The notes: generated by a model from the letters alone, not told the origin. DNA of 29,509 bases from a bacterium (GCA_004558955.1 SFZC01000009.1:1-29509); one strand, 5' to 3'; positions 15,899 through 24,103 are shown, numbered from the stretch's first letter. Numbers and translations are program-made.

Positions 15899-16618
15899 CT
15901 ATCCTGCAAAATACCTTCTGACATAGTAGTTCTTGTCGTTTTTGAGCTCTTCTTTTGCTTGGACAAGGTCTATATCCGAAAACTCATGTGTCAGACTTTT
16001 TGCGGCTTTTTCTCTAATCGTATATTCTTGAATGTCTTTTGCATCAAGCAAAATTTGTTTTAGTTCGTAAAATTCCATTTTGTCATAAAAAATATAAATC
16101 GTTTCAAGGCACCAATAAAGTTTGAAAACCTCTTTATTAACCTTATATTTCCCCTCTTGGAAGTCAAACATTTTGATTTTATCAAGCAAATCTTTTGTTA
16201 AATCCGTCAATTTCGGACAAAAAATACTACAAAATTCTTCATCGTTTTTCAGGTTTGTAATCGCTGAAATCACGTTTCTGCAAATATTTGCGTTGATATC
16301 AATTATCGCATCTAAGAAAACATTATAATTCTCTATTGATTTAAAATAATCCAAAAATTTCGGGTTTGACATAAACTCGTTGAGTTTTAGTGAAACGGCT
16401 TCTCTAATTTTCCCGTCTTGCCCTGTCAGATTTTGGAGCAAAACTTGAGCCTCTTCTTTTGAATTTATTTTCTCAAGACGAAGTGCGGCAATCTGTTTTT
16501 GCACGATATTGCCGTTTTTGAGCATTTCGATTAATTCTTCGTTTGTATAATCGTTTTCATACATTTTCAAAGCCTGTGCAAAATTTTCATCTAATGTTTC
16601 ATAGTAATTTGATTTCAA
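15899..16618 (-). CDS. HEAT-like helical repeat protein
   Basis: The 239-residue cytoplasmic protein has no signal peptide or membrane segment. It is built of helix pairs resembling degenerate HEAT repeats: EELIEMLKNGNIVQKQIAAL then KEEAQVLLQNLTGQDGKIRE, and a C-terminal TIREKAAKSL / KNDKNYYVRRYF pair. I chose the TTG start at 16618-16616 because AAGGA lies seven bases upstream and the reading frame has no better initiator. An extended -10 (TGC-TATATT, 16655-16647) lies about 30 bases upstream of the start. HEAT proteins are scaffolds; the partner is unknown. A second HEAT protein is encoded from 17597, suggesting a local family, although the sequences are quite different. Confidence 0.7.
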   Translation of the reverse strand: MKSNYYETLDENFAQALKMYENDYTNEELIEMLKNGNIVQKQIAALRLEKINSKEEAQVLLQNLTGQDGKIREAVSLKLNEFMSNPKFLDYFKSIENYNVFLDAIIDINANICRNVISAITNLKNDEEFCSIFCPKLTDLTKDLLDKIKMFDFQEGKYKVNKEVFKLYWCLETIYIFYDKMEFYELKQILLDAKDIQEYTIREKAAKSLTHEFSDIDLVQAKEELKNDKNYYVRRYFAG

Positions 16619-16746
16619 GTTTTAATCCTTTTCTTCCTACAAAACCAATATAGCATAAAGTACAATGATTTTTTAGGGCTAAATCGTTTAAATATATGAT
16701 ATACAAAGCGATAAATCAGTAATAGAATTACACTAGGAGAACAATT

Positions 16747-16923
16747 ATGGGCAATATTATTTCATTATTACAGGAAATTTTTATGCTAAAAGAGGATTCA
16801 ACTTGTAAAATCGGGCTTTCTGAGTTGAAGGGTAACAATCCGTTCCCTGAACAAAAAACGAAAAGAAAAGAACCTGTTTCTAAAGAATTGAAAATTTCAG
16901 AACTTATGCGTAGAAGTTACTAA
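16747..16923 (+). CDS. Small conserved-looking protein of 58 residues
   Basis: An open frame ATG 16747 to TAA 16923 encodes 58 residues, starting MGNIISLLQEIFMLKEDST, then GLSELKGNNPFPEQKTKRKE and ending KISELMRRSY. AGGAG seven bases before the ATG is one of the best ribosome sites in the window, which is why I call it real despite its size. The N-terminal 15 residues could form an amphipathic helix; the middle is basic. No function can be given. It is convergent with the HEAT gene downstream and overlaps its stop codon by three bases (16920-16922). Confidence 0.65.
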   Translation: MGNIISLLQEIFMLKEDSTCKIGLSELKGNNPFPEQKTKRKEPVSKELKISELMRRSY

Positions 16924-17597
16924 TTTTTTTTAGTTTTTTGAAACTCTTGATATGCTTTGGCAAGAGTTGTCAAAGCGTTTGCCTGCACGATTGTATTAGC
17001 ATCTTCGCACGCTGTTGCAAGCGGTAGCAAAAACGGTTCAAGCTCGCAAGTTCCGTAATCTATGACGTTTTGAATACAGGTGATTGCGGAATTTCTCGTA
17101 ACCCAATCCGAAGATTTCAACGCCTTGATAATTCTGTCTTGCAAATCTTTTGCGTATCTGCAAATCCCTGCGATTGCATTTTTGCGAATTTGGTCGTTAT
17201 CTTCTCCGAGTTTTTGGAATAAAATGTCAAAAGTTTCTTCTGACGGAAATTCCGAAATCGCAGAAACGGCAGCAGCGGCAACGCTTGAGTTTGTTGAGTT
17301 TATTTTATTTTTTATTGTTTCTAAAATTATTTGCGAATAATCAACACTGCTTTGTACCATCGCCGATTTTTGTTTTGTGCTGACACCTTTTTGACCGTTT
17401 GGTAAAACATAAGCAAATCCTGCACGAACTATGGCTTCTTTCGCTTCTTCCAGGGTGTCAAAACGCAACGCATCAGACCCGAGCGGGTGCGGAATTTTTT
17501 GAATTACGGCTTTATTTGTGTTTTTTAACGGAATTGCATTGATTATGTAGGTCGTCTTTCCGCCTGAATTATTTTCTTTAATTGCGATGTATTGCAT
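16920..17597 (-). CDS. HEAT-repeat protein with an N-terminal small domain
   Basis: The 225-residue protein lacks a signal peptide. Residues about 1-70 form a small alpha/beta domain (MQYIAIKENNSGGKTTYIIN, then LRFDTLEEAKEAIVRAGFAY) that looks like a compact binding module, not one I can name. Residues about 90-215 are HEAT repeats: NSSVAAAAVSAISEFP, DNDQIRKNAIAGICRYAKDL, SSDWVTRNSAITCIQNVI and ANTIVQANALTTLAKAY. It is the last gene of the 19238-16920 envelope operon, three bases after the previous stop, with only GGAA as ribosome site, so translation is probably coupled. A cytoplasmic scaffold in an operon of secreted proteins is odd. Confidence 0.8.
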   Translation of the reverse strand: MQYIAIKENNSGGKTTYIINAIPLKNTNKAVIQKIPHPLGSDALRFDTLEEAKEAIVRAGFAYVLPNGQKGVSTKQKSAMVQSSVDYSQIILETIKNKINSTNSSVAAAAVSAISEFPSEETFDILFQKLGEDNDQIRKNAIAGICRYAKDLQDRIIKALKSSDWVTRNSAITCIQNVIDYGTCELEPFLLPLATACEDANTIVQANALTTLAKAYQEFQKTKKN

Positions 17598-17600
17598 AAA

Positions 17601-18206
17601 TTAAATTCCTTCATAAAAAATACTTTTATCAAGTTGGTTGAAAAATTCCTGATAAACTTTCGGATTATAAACCTTCAAAATCCTTGTCGGTGCGGATTTT
17701 ACATAAGAATATCCGTCAGCGTTAAGCAAAACTTTTTGCGAAAATACAATTCTGACTTTAGTTTTGTTTTTTCCGAATTGTTCCACATTTACGTTTGTAT
17801 CGACAATGACAGTTTTTTTGTGCAGTTCGTTAGAAATTCTGCGTGTCGGGTCAGCAACATAGTAAGAGGTAGTTCCGTAACTGAACACGGCGTAAGTTGC
17901 CATTAACGCAAGTATAAACGATTGTCCCGCAAGTCTGCCTTTGTTGATAAATTTTCGCTTGTAGGATTTTGTCGCTCTTATGTAGCCCAAATCAGGTTCA
18001 ATTTCTTGAATGATAAAACCGCTGTCTTGCAAAGTGTTTACGACAGAACGCATAACTCGAGCAGTGTCTGCAGTGTCAATAAAACGAGTTTCCATTTCTC
18101 GGCGTTCCAGTTGTGTCATTTTTTTACTGTGTCGAGCGTAAACACTCGTTGTTGAGCCGAAAAACAGGCTTAGTATTAATATTAAAGATACTAATTTCTT
18201 TATCAT
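17601..18206 (-). CDS. Secreted protein, paralog B of a tandem pair
   Basis: The 201-residue protein has a signal peptide (MIKKLVSLILILSLFFGSTT, cut near VYA). It then reads MTQLERREMETRFIDTADTA, RVMRSVVNTLQDSGFIIQEI and EPDLGYIRATKSYKR. A hydrophobic stretch (SFILALMATYAVFSY, about 97-111) follows. The C-terminal half has VNVEQFGKNKTKVRIVFSQK and YQEFFNQLDKSIF. The same skeleton occurs in the upstream neighbour (MTQLEKRQFQTR, LQDEGFIVYN, YQEFFSKVDKAIF), so the two arose by tandem duplication. The hydrophobic insert is absent from the neighbour. It overlaps that gene by ATGA (four bases). I infer an envelope role; no enzyme motif is visible. Confidence 0.85.
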   Translation of the reverse strand: MIKKLVSLILILSLFFGSTTSVYARHSKKMTQLERREMETRFIDTADTARVMRSVVNTLQDSGFIIQEIEPDLGYIRATKSYKRKFINKGRLAGQSFILALMATYAVFSYGTTSYYVADPTRRISNELHKKTVIVDTNVNVEQFGKNKTKVRIVFSQKVLLNADGYSYVKSAPTRILKVYNPKVYQEFFNQLDKSIFYEGI

Positions 18207-18727
18207 ATTTTTTGTTTTTGTAAAAATATTGCTTTATCTACTTTTGAGAAAAATTCCTGATAGTAATTTTCATCGTTAATGTCATCAATAAATTGTGCGT
18301 TTCCATATACGTTAAGAAGTTTACGTTTGAAATTTACACGAACTCTCATACTTTTTCCGTATTCGGTCACATTTGCCGTAGTTTCAACCGTTGCTACTCT
18401 AACACCGTTCATATTCAGGCGTGCTTTTGATAAGCCGAATTCTTTTGAAATATCAATGTTCGGATCAGAGGTGTCAAAATCCTTAACACCATAAATGAAT
18501 CCAAGCAACGGGTTTGCGTTGTAAACGATAAATCCTTCATCTTGTAAGACATTCAGCATTGCCTTCATAACAAGTGCTTTGTCGCTTGAATCGTAGGTTC
18601 TTGTTTGAAATTGACGTTTTTCAAGTTGTGTCATCGGAGTTATAATGTCTTCTTGTGCCTGTTTTTTCGCAGGAACGGGCAATGCCAAACATAAGACAAA
18701 CAGTATTAAAAATATTTTCTTCAGCAT
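18203..18727 (-). CDS. Secreted protein, paralog A of a tandem pair
   Basis: The 174-residue protein has a signal peptide (MLKKIFLILFVLCLALPVPA). After it come MTQLEKRQFQTRTYDSSDKA, LVMKAMLNVLQDEGFIVYNA, PLLGFIYGVKDF and, after a variable part, TANVTEYGKSMRVRVNFKRK and YYQEFFSKVDKAIF, which align along their length with the downstream gene product. I chose ATG 18727 because AGGAG lies ten bases upstream; an earlier in-frame GTG at 18751 would add eight residues inside the preceding gene and before the ribosome site. It starts 13 bp after the BamE-like gene. The pattern 'RxFxTxD...VLQDxGFxI...LGxIxxxK' recalls unnamed secreted families of other phyla; function unknown. Confidence 0.85.
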   Translation of the reverse strand: MLKKIFLILFVLCLALPVPAKKQAQEDIITPMTQLEKRQFQTRTYDSSDKALVMKAMLNVLQDEGFIVYNANPLLGFIYGVKDFDTSDPNIDISKEFGLSKARLNMNGVRVATVETTANVTEYGKSMRVRVNFKRKLLNVYGNAQFIDDINDENYYQEFFSKVDKAIFLQKQKI

Positions 18728-18740
18728 TTGTTTATTTCTC

Positions 18741-19238
18741 CTAGAACGCACTCATGTGGTAAGTGAAGGACGAAACGTTGTGATTATTGTCAAATTTTAA
18801 TACAACAGTTAAAGTTTTTTGAACGGATTGGTTAATTCCTCCGTTTTTGTTGTAGCCGACATTTGCAAGTCCGCCGCCTAAGCCGCCAGAGCCGTAGCCG
18901 CCGCCAAATCCACCAAGTCCGACACCAAATCCTGAACTTCCGTAAGCGGTAATAGAAGAAACTTTGTCATAAATCCAAGTTTCAAGTCCGTCTGCATCTT
19001 GTGTAACAATGTTTGGCGAACCTAAAATTTCTGCAACATCGGTTTGAGAGGTGCCGACTTTAATGTTTCTTTGTACTAAACCGAGCGTCATTTGTTGTTC
19101 TTTTATCGGTGTAGTTAATTCTACCTGACATTTTTCAGGGTGTTTTCTACACTTTCTGCTAACTTTAGGACTCTCTTGAATTGCAAACGCAGGAGCCATA
19201 ATTCCTAAGACAAATAATGAAATTAATAACTTTTTCAT
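18741..19238 (-). CDS. BamE/SmpA-like envelope protein with glycine-rich insert
   Basis: The 165-residue protein has a signal peptide (MKKLLISLFVLGIMAPAFA) without an obvious lipobox. It then has a pair of cysteines (SRKCRKHPEKCQV) and the core SmpA/OmlA-like pattern: RNIKVGTSQTDVAEILGSPN and GLETWIYDKVSS. Residues 100-134 are a glycine-rich insert (15 or more Gly), and the domain closes with KTLTVVLKFDNNHNVSSFTY. BamE-type folds assist outer-membrane protein assembly or bind peptidoglycan-linked proteins. It is the first gene of the operon with the paralog pair and the HEAT protein. AAGGA lies about eight bases before the ATG. Confidence 0.8.
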   Translation of the reverse strand: MKKLLISLFVLGIMAPAFAIQESPKVSRKCRKHPEKCQVELTTPIKEQQMTLGLVQRNIKVGTSQTDVAEILGSPNIVTQDADGLETWIYDKVSSITAYGSSGFGVGLGGFGGGYGSGGLGGGLANVGYNKNGGINQSVQKTLTVVLKFDNNHNVSSFTYHMSAF

Positions 19239-19284
19239 ACCTGATTCCTTTATGTTGTATTATTACACAATTTATTTTAGTCAT

Positions 19285-19293
19285 ATTATATCA
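19285..19293 (-). promoter_or_regulatory. Extended -10 promoter of the envelope operon
   Basis: On the minus strand TGA-TATAAT (19293-19285) is a strong extended -10 box. The start would fall near 19278, giving a leader of about 40 bases that contains the AAGGA ribosome site of the BamE-like gene. Confidence 0.5.
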
Positions 19294-19321
19294 AAATATG
19301 AAAATTTTTAAAGTGTTGTGT

Positions 19322-19349
19322 TTGACAAAAATCAAATAAATCTTATAAA
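19322..19349 (+). promoter_or_regulatory. Consensus promoter giving a leaderless start at 19356
   Basis: TTGACA (19322-19327), a 16-base spacer and TATAAA (19344-19349) form the best sigma-70 promoter in the window. Only six bases (AAATAGT region 19350-19355) lie between the -10 box and the ATG at 19356, with no ribosome site, so the message should start at the ATG. Confidence 0.6.
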
Positions 19350-19355
19350 AATAGT

Positions 19356-19871
19356 ATGAATACGGTAAAATTTCTGATTTTATATTTCTTAATAATAATT
19401 CCTGTTCAGGCTGAATTTATAACGGGCGGAATTGAAATGTCTGTTGATAATGCAAGAGAAGAAGTTTTTTCGTCAATTCCAGAATGTCCGATTTCTTCAG
19501 GCTCTTCGGATATTTTGTTTGGTGAAAATAAATCGAATTTATTAAAAGGTATAACAAATTTAAAAGATAGAAAATTAGGGAAGTTTTCTGACGGAAGTTA
19601 TGCTGTTATGTATTACGAAAACCCGAAAAATACTTATTATTACTCAGCAAATGGAGATTTACTTTATACTGAGGTTAAAACCGATGCAAGATATCCGTAC
19701 AAAGCTTTTAAATACAATTCGAACGGGAAATTGGTCAATAGAAGCTTGAAGGTCTCACCAAACGAAACTTTTATCTTTTCTGTTAGCGGAAAATTACTTG
19801 CTCATTGGGTTGGGGAAAAATGTTTTGATGAAAATAACAACGTAATTATGACAAGAAGAATTTATGAATAA
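19356..19871 (+). CDS. Secreted protein with MORN/YwqK-like repeat character
   Basis: The 171-residue protein has a signal peptide (MNTVKFLILYFLIIIPVQA, cut before EFITGG). From about residue 75 to the end it shows repeated Asx/Gly turns followed by aromatic strands: FSDGSYAVMYYENP, YYYSANGDLLYTEV, FKYNSNGKLVNRSL, FSVSGKLLAHWVG and CFDENNNVIMTRRIYE. This spacing resembles the beta-hairpin repeats of MORN/YwqK-like antitoxin-type proteins. It would act outside the cytoplasm. The residues 20-75 are not recognisable. It is a single gene with its own consensus promoter and divergent from the envelope operon; the pheT unit begins 85 bp downstream. Confidence 0.7.
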   Translation: MNTVKFLILYFLIIIPVQAEFITGGIEMSVDNAREEVFSSIPECPISSGSSDILFGENKSNLLKGITNLKDRKLGKFSDGSYAVMYYENPKNTYYYSANGDLLYTEVKTDARYPYKAFKYNSNGKLVNRSLKVSPNETFIFSVSGKLLAHWVGEKCFDENNNVIMTRRIYE

Positions 19872-19956
19872 ATTTTAATTCTGTTTTACATCTTGTGTCT
19901 TTTGTAATAGAATTATGAGTATAGAAAATGATTAAGAGGATTGAAAGGGAAAATAA

Positions 19957-22437
19957 ATGCAAGTATCTTTAAATTGGTTAAACGAATTTGTTGACTTATC
20001 AAATGTTGACGTTGAACAAATCGCACACGAATTGACTATGAGTGGCTTAGAGGTTGAGGATGTTCAGGACGTTAAGCCAATGTTTACAAATATAAAAACC
20101 GTAAAAATTGAAAAAATCGATGCTCACCCGAATTCTGACAGGTTGCATTTGGTAACCGTTAATGACGGAACTTCTGCCAAAACTGTCGTTTGCGGAGCGC
20201 AAAATATTCAAGAAGGTCAAATCGTACCTTACGCAAGTGTCGGTTCTCAAGTTTTGGACAGAAAAACAGGTGAAATGTTTACTCTTACTCCTGCCGTTAT
20301 CAGAGGTGTTGAATCTCAAGGTATGTTGTGTTCTGCCGATGAACTTGGGGTTTCCGAAAGAAACTATCAAAAAGAAGACGGTATTTTGATTTTGAACAGG
20401 ATTTTCCCTGAGGTTAAGTTGGGCGAAGATGTTAAAGATGTTTTAGGTTTTGAAAAAGATACGGTTTTAACTGTTGCTCCGACTGCAAACCGTGGTGACC
20501 AAATGTCGGTTATCGGTATTGCAAGAGAATTGAGTGCTTTGTTTAACGTTCCTTTGAAATCTAATAAGGTTGAATGCACAAAAGATTTATCAATGAATGA
20601 TTTTAAAGTTGAAATCAAAGATTTTGATGTTTGTAAATACTATTCAATCGCAGTTTTGAAGAATATTAAAATTAAACAGTCTCCTGAGTGGATGCAAAAA
20701 AGATTGATAGCGTCAGGCGTTAGAGCAATTAATAACGTTGTTGATATTACAAACTATGTAATGCTTGAATATGGTTGTCCGTTGCACGCTTTTGATTATG
20801 ATAAATTAGACGGATATCTTTGTGTAAGACGTGCAGAAGAAGGCGAAAAAATCGTTACTCTTGATGAAGTTGAAAGAACTTTGACAACAGATAGCGTACT
20901 TATCGCAACAAAAGACAAAGGCGTATGCTTAGGCGGGGTATTTGGCGGTGCTAATTCAGAAATTGACGACAATTCGACCTCATTAGCATTAGAAGCAGCG
21001 TATTTCCCGCCTGCATCAAACAGAAAATCAGCAAGAAGTGCGGGTTATAGAAGTGAAGCAAGTGCAAGATATGAACGAGGTGTCGATATTGAGGCAATCA
21101 AACCTGCATTATTCAGAGCAATTCAATTACTTGTTGAATATGCTGATGCTGATGTTGTAGGAATGGTTGAGGACGGAAAAAATACTCTTGAACCTATCGA
21201 AATTACACTTCGTTATAACCAAATTAAGAGAATTTTGGGCTGTGAAATCTCAGCTGACAGATGCATTAATATTCTTGAAAACTTAGGATTTAAAAAACTT
21301 GGCGGAAACGATGCTGCGGCAAAATTTTTGGTTCCGAGTTTCAGAGCGTATGATGTAACAAGAGAAATTGATTTGATTGAAGAAATCGCAAGAATTAACG
21401 GTTATGATAAAATTTCACCAACCTTGCCTTCAAAAACAGGCATGCCTGAAATTACTTTAGGTGAAAAGGTGGTTAAAAGAGTTCATGAACTTATGTTATC
21501 AGCAGGTCTGAACGAAATTCAAACTACCTCTTTAATCGGTAAATCTTTGCTTGATAAATTTAAAATGACATACGATGATGAACACGCCGTAAAAGTTTTG
21601 AACCCAGCAAGTGAAGATTCTTCAATGCTTCGTCAAACTTTGGCTGCAAGTGTTTTGAACTGTATGAAATATAACTTTGATAACGGTCAAAAAACTTTCT
21701 GGGCTTATGAAATCGGCAGAACTTATCTGAAAGTTGAAGAAGCGGACGAAAAATGCTCGGGTGTGAAAGAAACAAATGTTTTGGAAGGCGTTTTGACAGG
21801 TGAAGTTCAAAATTCAAAATGGCAAATCAAAACAAAAACTGATTTCTATACGGTAAAGGGTATTGTTGAAAACTTGTTTGAGGATTTGGAAATTACAAGA
21901 AGGATTAAACTCGTTCCGCTTGAAAATTCTCCGCTTGCAAAAACTCACGGTGTTTTCCACCCTTATAGAACTGCCGTAATAATGTTACTGGGCAAACAAC
22001 TTCAACCAATCGGATATTTTGGTCAAATTCATCCGACTTTGCAAGACAAATTGAAATTAAATCAAGAAGCTTTCTTGTTCAAGGTTGATCTTGATGCGGT
22101 TGTTTCTGCGGTTAAAGAAACCGTACCGAGATTTAAACACTTACCGCAATATCCTGAAGTTAAGCGTGATTTGGCGTTCATTATCAATGACACTGTATCG
22201 GTTGATGATATTCAAAAAGTTATCAAATCTGGTGTAAAACAAAATATCTTTAGGGGGTCTGAAGTATTTGACGTTTACCAAGGTTCAAATATAGAAGACG
22301 GCTTTAAGAGTCTTGCTTTCAGAATAAAAATGCAAGATGAAAACGCAACTTTGACTGACGAAGTAATCGAACAACAGATGAGAACAGTCAGAGAAAAATT
22401 GCAAAAGACTTACGCTCAAATTTCATTCAGGGAGTAA
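19957..22437 (+). CDS. pheT: Phenylalanyl-tRNA synthetase beta subunit
   Basis: PheT is the large tRNA-binding and editing subunit of the (alpha beta)2 enzyme that charges tRNA-Phe. The 826-residue protein has all parts: an N-terminal MQVSLNWLNEFVDL, the EMAP-like tRNA-binding domain (about 40-150, HPNSDRLHLVTV, VCGAQNI, GVESQGMLCSADELG), the B3/B4 editing region (about 205-390, VVDITNYVMLEYGCPLHAFD, SARYERGVD), the B5 region (about 400-480), a catalytic-like domain (LNPASEDSSMLRQTL) and the C-terminal anticodon-binding FDX-ACB domain (HLPQYPEVKRDLAFIINDT). AAAGGG lies about eight bases before the ATG. pheS is not adjacent; separation of pheS and pheT is common in Cyanobacteria. The next gene begins eight bases after the stop, so it heads an operon. 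Confidence 0.97.
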   Translation: MQVSLNWLNEFVDLSNVDVEQIAHELTMSGLEVEDVQDVKPMFTNIKTVKIEKIDAHPNSDRLHLVTVNDGTSAKTVVCGAQNIQEGQIVPYASVGSQVLDRKTGEMFTLTPAVIRGVESQGMLCSADELGVSERNYQKEDGILILNRIFPEVKLGEDVKDVLGFEKDTVLTVAPTANRGDQMSVIGIARELSALFNVPLKSNKVECTKDLSMNDFKVEIKDFDVCKYYSIAVLKNIKIKQSPEWMQKRLIASGVRAINNVVDITNYVMLEYGCPLHAFDYDKLDGYLCVRRAEEGEKIVTLDEVERTLTTDSVLIATKDKGVCLGGVFGGANSEIDDNSTSLALEAAYFPPASNRKSARSAGYRSEASARYERGVDIEAIKPALFRAIQLLVEYADADVVGMVEDGKNTLEPIEITLRYNQIKRILGCEISADRCINILENLGFKKLGGNDAAAKFLVPSFRAYDVTREIDLIEEIARINGYDKISPTLPSKTGMPEITLGEKVVKRVHELMLSAGLNEIQTTSLIGKSLLDKFKMTYDDEHAVKVLNPASEDSSMLRQTLAASVLNCMKYNFDNGQKTFWAYEIGRTYLKVEEADEKCSGVKETNVLEGVLTGEVQNSKWQIKTKTDFYTVKGIVENLFEDLEITRRIKLVPLENSPLAKTHGVFHPYRTAVIMLLGKQLQPIGYFGQIHPTLQDKLKLNQEAFLFKVDLDAVVSAVKETVPRFKHLPQYPEVKRDLAFIINDTVSVDDIQKVIKSGVKQNIFRGSEVFDVYQGSNIEDGFKSLAFRIKMQDENATLTDEVIEQQMRTVREKLQKTYAQISFRE

Positions 22438-22444
22438 TTAAATT

Positions 22445-23110
22445 ATGAAAAAATCATTATTCTTTTTCGCAGTTTCGTTAATTTTTGCGATTAGTACGGT
22501 TACAGGTGCTTTTGCAAAAGATATTATACCTGTAAGACCGAATATTTCACAGGTTACCACAATCGGAATGTATCAGGTTTGTGATGATGTTACTATCTAC
22601 AAAGAGCCTGACGAAAATTCGCAAATATTGTATCGTGTGCGTTGGACGAATGATGAATTTTTCCCGTCAGAAATCGGGTTTGAAAATTTCTTTGTCGTAT
22701 TTTTGCCAAAGAAAAATTTGGCAATGGTTAGTGTAACCGATTTCAATGATGATTGGGTTGAAATCATGTATGATAATTCAACAGGGGCAACGGGTTGGAT
22801 AAAAAAAGATGACCCGTATAAATTCATGACGTGGATAAATTTTTATAATACCTACGGCAAAAAGTACGGTTTGACCTTGCTAAAAAGCAGTCCTGAGGAA
22901 TGTAACAGCATAAAATCCGCTCCTGAAGAAACAGCACAAACGATTTCCACAATCAATCACCCGAAGAAGATTAATTTGAACGTGATTAGAGGAAATTGGG
23001 CATTGGTAAGTGTTTTGGATATGGACAGAACTCCAAAGACAGGCTATGTAAGATGGAGATCTGATGACGGTGTTCGATATTTCTTCCCGATGTTGAAGGA
23101 ATGTCCGTAG
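22445..23110 (+). CDS. Secreted protein with two SH3-like modules
   Basis: The 221-residue protein has a signal peptide (MKKSLFFFAVSLIFAISTVT, cut near AFA). Two SH3b-like modules follow: VCDDVTIYKEPDENSQILYR with DDWVEIMY...GATGWIKKDDP (residues about 40-125) and KYGLTLLKSSPEE with GNWALVSVLDMD...TGYVRWRSDDG (about 140-215). Such modules often bind peptidoglycan peptides. The GGAG ribosome site lies in the pheT stop region, seven bases before this ATG, so it is translated in the pheT operon. Its neighbour pgeF acts on peptidoglycan precursors, which makes a cell-wall role plausible; no catalytic domain is present. Confidence 0.75.
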   Translation: MKKSLFFFAVSLIFAISTVTGAFAKDIIPVRPNISQVTTIGMYQVCDDVTIYKEPDENSQILYRVRWTNDEFFPSEIGFENFFVVFLPKKNLAMVSVTDFNDDWVEIMYDNSTGATGWIKKDDPYKFMTWINFYNTYGKKYGLTLLKSSPEECNSIKSAPEETAQTISTINHPKKINLNVIRGNWALVSVLDMDRTPKTGYVRWRSDDGVRYFFPMLKECP

Positions 23111-23140
23111 GCAAGTTTTTCAGGCACGGTTGACGAAATT

Positions 23141-23893
23141 ATGTTTTATTTTGGAAAAATTAACGGGAAAAATATATTAAAATCCGATTTGATAAAGGGT
23201 GCGGAAGCCTTTTTTACCTCTCGTGAGATTTGTATTTGTGATAAAAATCCTAATCTTAGTGTGGCTTCTGTTACCGAACTGGAGCAAAACAAGGCTCAAA
23301 TTTGTGATTATTTGGGAATAGACAGTGAAAATTTGATTTTACCGGTTCAAACTCACTCGGCAAATATTGAACTTGCAAGTGCTGAAAAAACGGATTATCC
23401 TGACACTGATGCGTTGATTTTGACGGACAAGAACTTGGGTGTGTTTTTGAATTTTGCGGATTGTACTCCGATAATTTTGTATGACGAAAAACAAAATATT
23501 GGTGCCGTAATTCATGCCGGTTGGCGAGGAACGGCTCAAAATATTGCTACAAAAACGGTTAATAAAATGGTTGAAGAATACGGGACGAAACCTTGTGATA
23601 TCTCTGCATTAATCGGTCCAGCCATTGGTTTTTGTTGTTATAATGTGGGGGAAGAAGTTTTTTCACAACTTTCAAAGACAGTCAAAGTTTTTAGCGGTTT
23701 GTCCGAAATTCGTGGCGGAAATATTTTTGTTGATTTGAAAAATATTAATAAACAACAACTTCTTGAAGTTGGGGTTAAAAATATTGATGTTACAATGTAT
23801 TGCACTGTTTGTAATAATGATTTGTTCTATTCTTATCGCAATGAAAATGCTACAACAAAACGTCACAGTGCGGTTTTGAGGTTGAAAAGGTAA
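23141..23893 (+). CDS. pgeF: Peptidoglycan editing factor / multicopper-like laccase-domain protein
   Basis: The family (YfiH/YlmD, PgeF) is reported to remove wrongly incorporated muropeptide residues by acting on UDP-MurNAc-L-Ser, and shows a purine nucleoside activity in some members. The 250-residue protein has the conserved metal-site blocks: PVQTHSANI (His), NFADCTPIILYD (Cys) and AVIHAGWRGTAQN (His, near 128), then ALIGPAIGFCCYNVGEEV and a C-terminal CTVCNNDLFYSYR. All are intact. The start at ATG 23141 gives a plain N-terminus MFYFGKINGKN; I see no good ribosome site. It lies 30 bp after the SH3-like gene and three bases before the DUF1653 gene. Confidence 0.93.
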   Translation: MFYFGKINGKNILKSDLIKGAEAFFTSREICICDKNPNLSVASVTELEQNKAQICDYLGIDSENLILPVQTHSANIELASAEKTDYPDTDALILTDKNLGVFLNFADCTPIILYDEKQNIGAVIHAGWRGTAQNIATKTVNKMVEEYGTKPCDISALIGPAIGFCCYNVGEEVFSQLSKTVKVFSGLSEIRGGNIFVDLKNINKQQLLEVGVKNIDVTMYCTVCNNDLFYSYRNENATTKRHSAVLRLKR

Positions 23894-23896
23894 TTT

Positions 23897-24103
23897 ATGC
23901 AAGAGATAACAATAGGTAAGACTTACAGACATTACAAAGGAAATTTATACAAAATTATAGCACTCGGTAAGCATTCTGAAACTTTGGAAGATATGATTAT
24001 TTATCAGGCGGTGAGGGACGGAAAAGTTTGGGTCAGACCCGCAAAAATGTGGAATGAGGTTGTTGATAATAACGGAACTCTTAGATTTACGTTAGAAAAT
24101 TAA
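23897..24103 (+). CDS. DUF1653-family small protein
   Basis: The 68-residue protein TIGKTYRHYKGNLYKIIALG, HSETLEDMIIYQAV and GKVWVRPAKMWNEVV match the DUF1653 pattern 'YRHYKG..Y.V...A.HSET.E..VVY......LWVRP..MF'. The function of the family is unknown. It is three bases behind pgeF, with AAGG about seven bases before the ATG, so it closes the pheT-SH3-pgeF unit. Confidence 0.9.
   Translation: MQEITIGKTYRHYKGNLYKIIALGKHSETLEDMIIYQAVRDGKVWVRPAKMWNEVVDNNGTLRFTLEN

Noticed and set aside
18728..18751. GTG start adding MRSRRNKQ to the secreted paralog
   Set aside because: It lies within the preceding gene and before the AGGAG ribosome site; the shorter form begins with a clean signal peptide.
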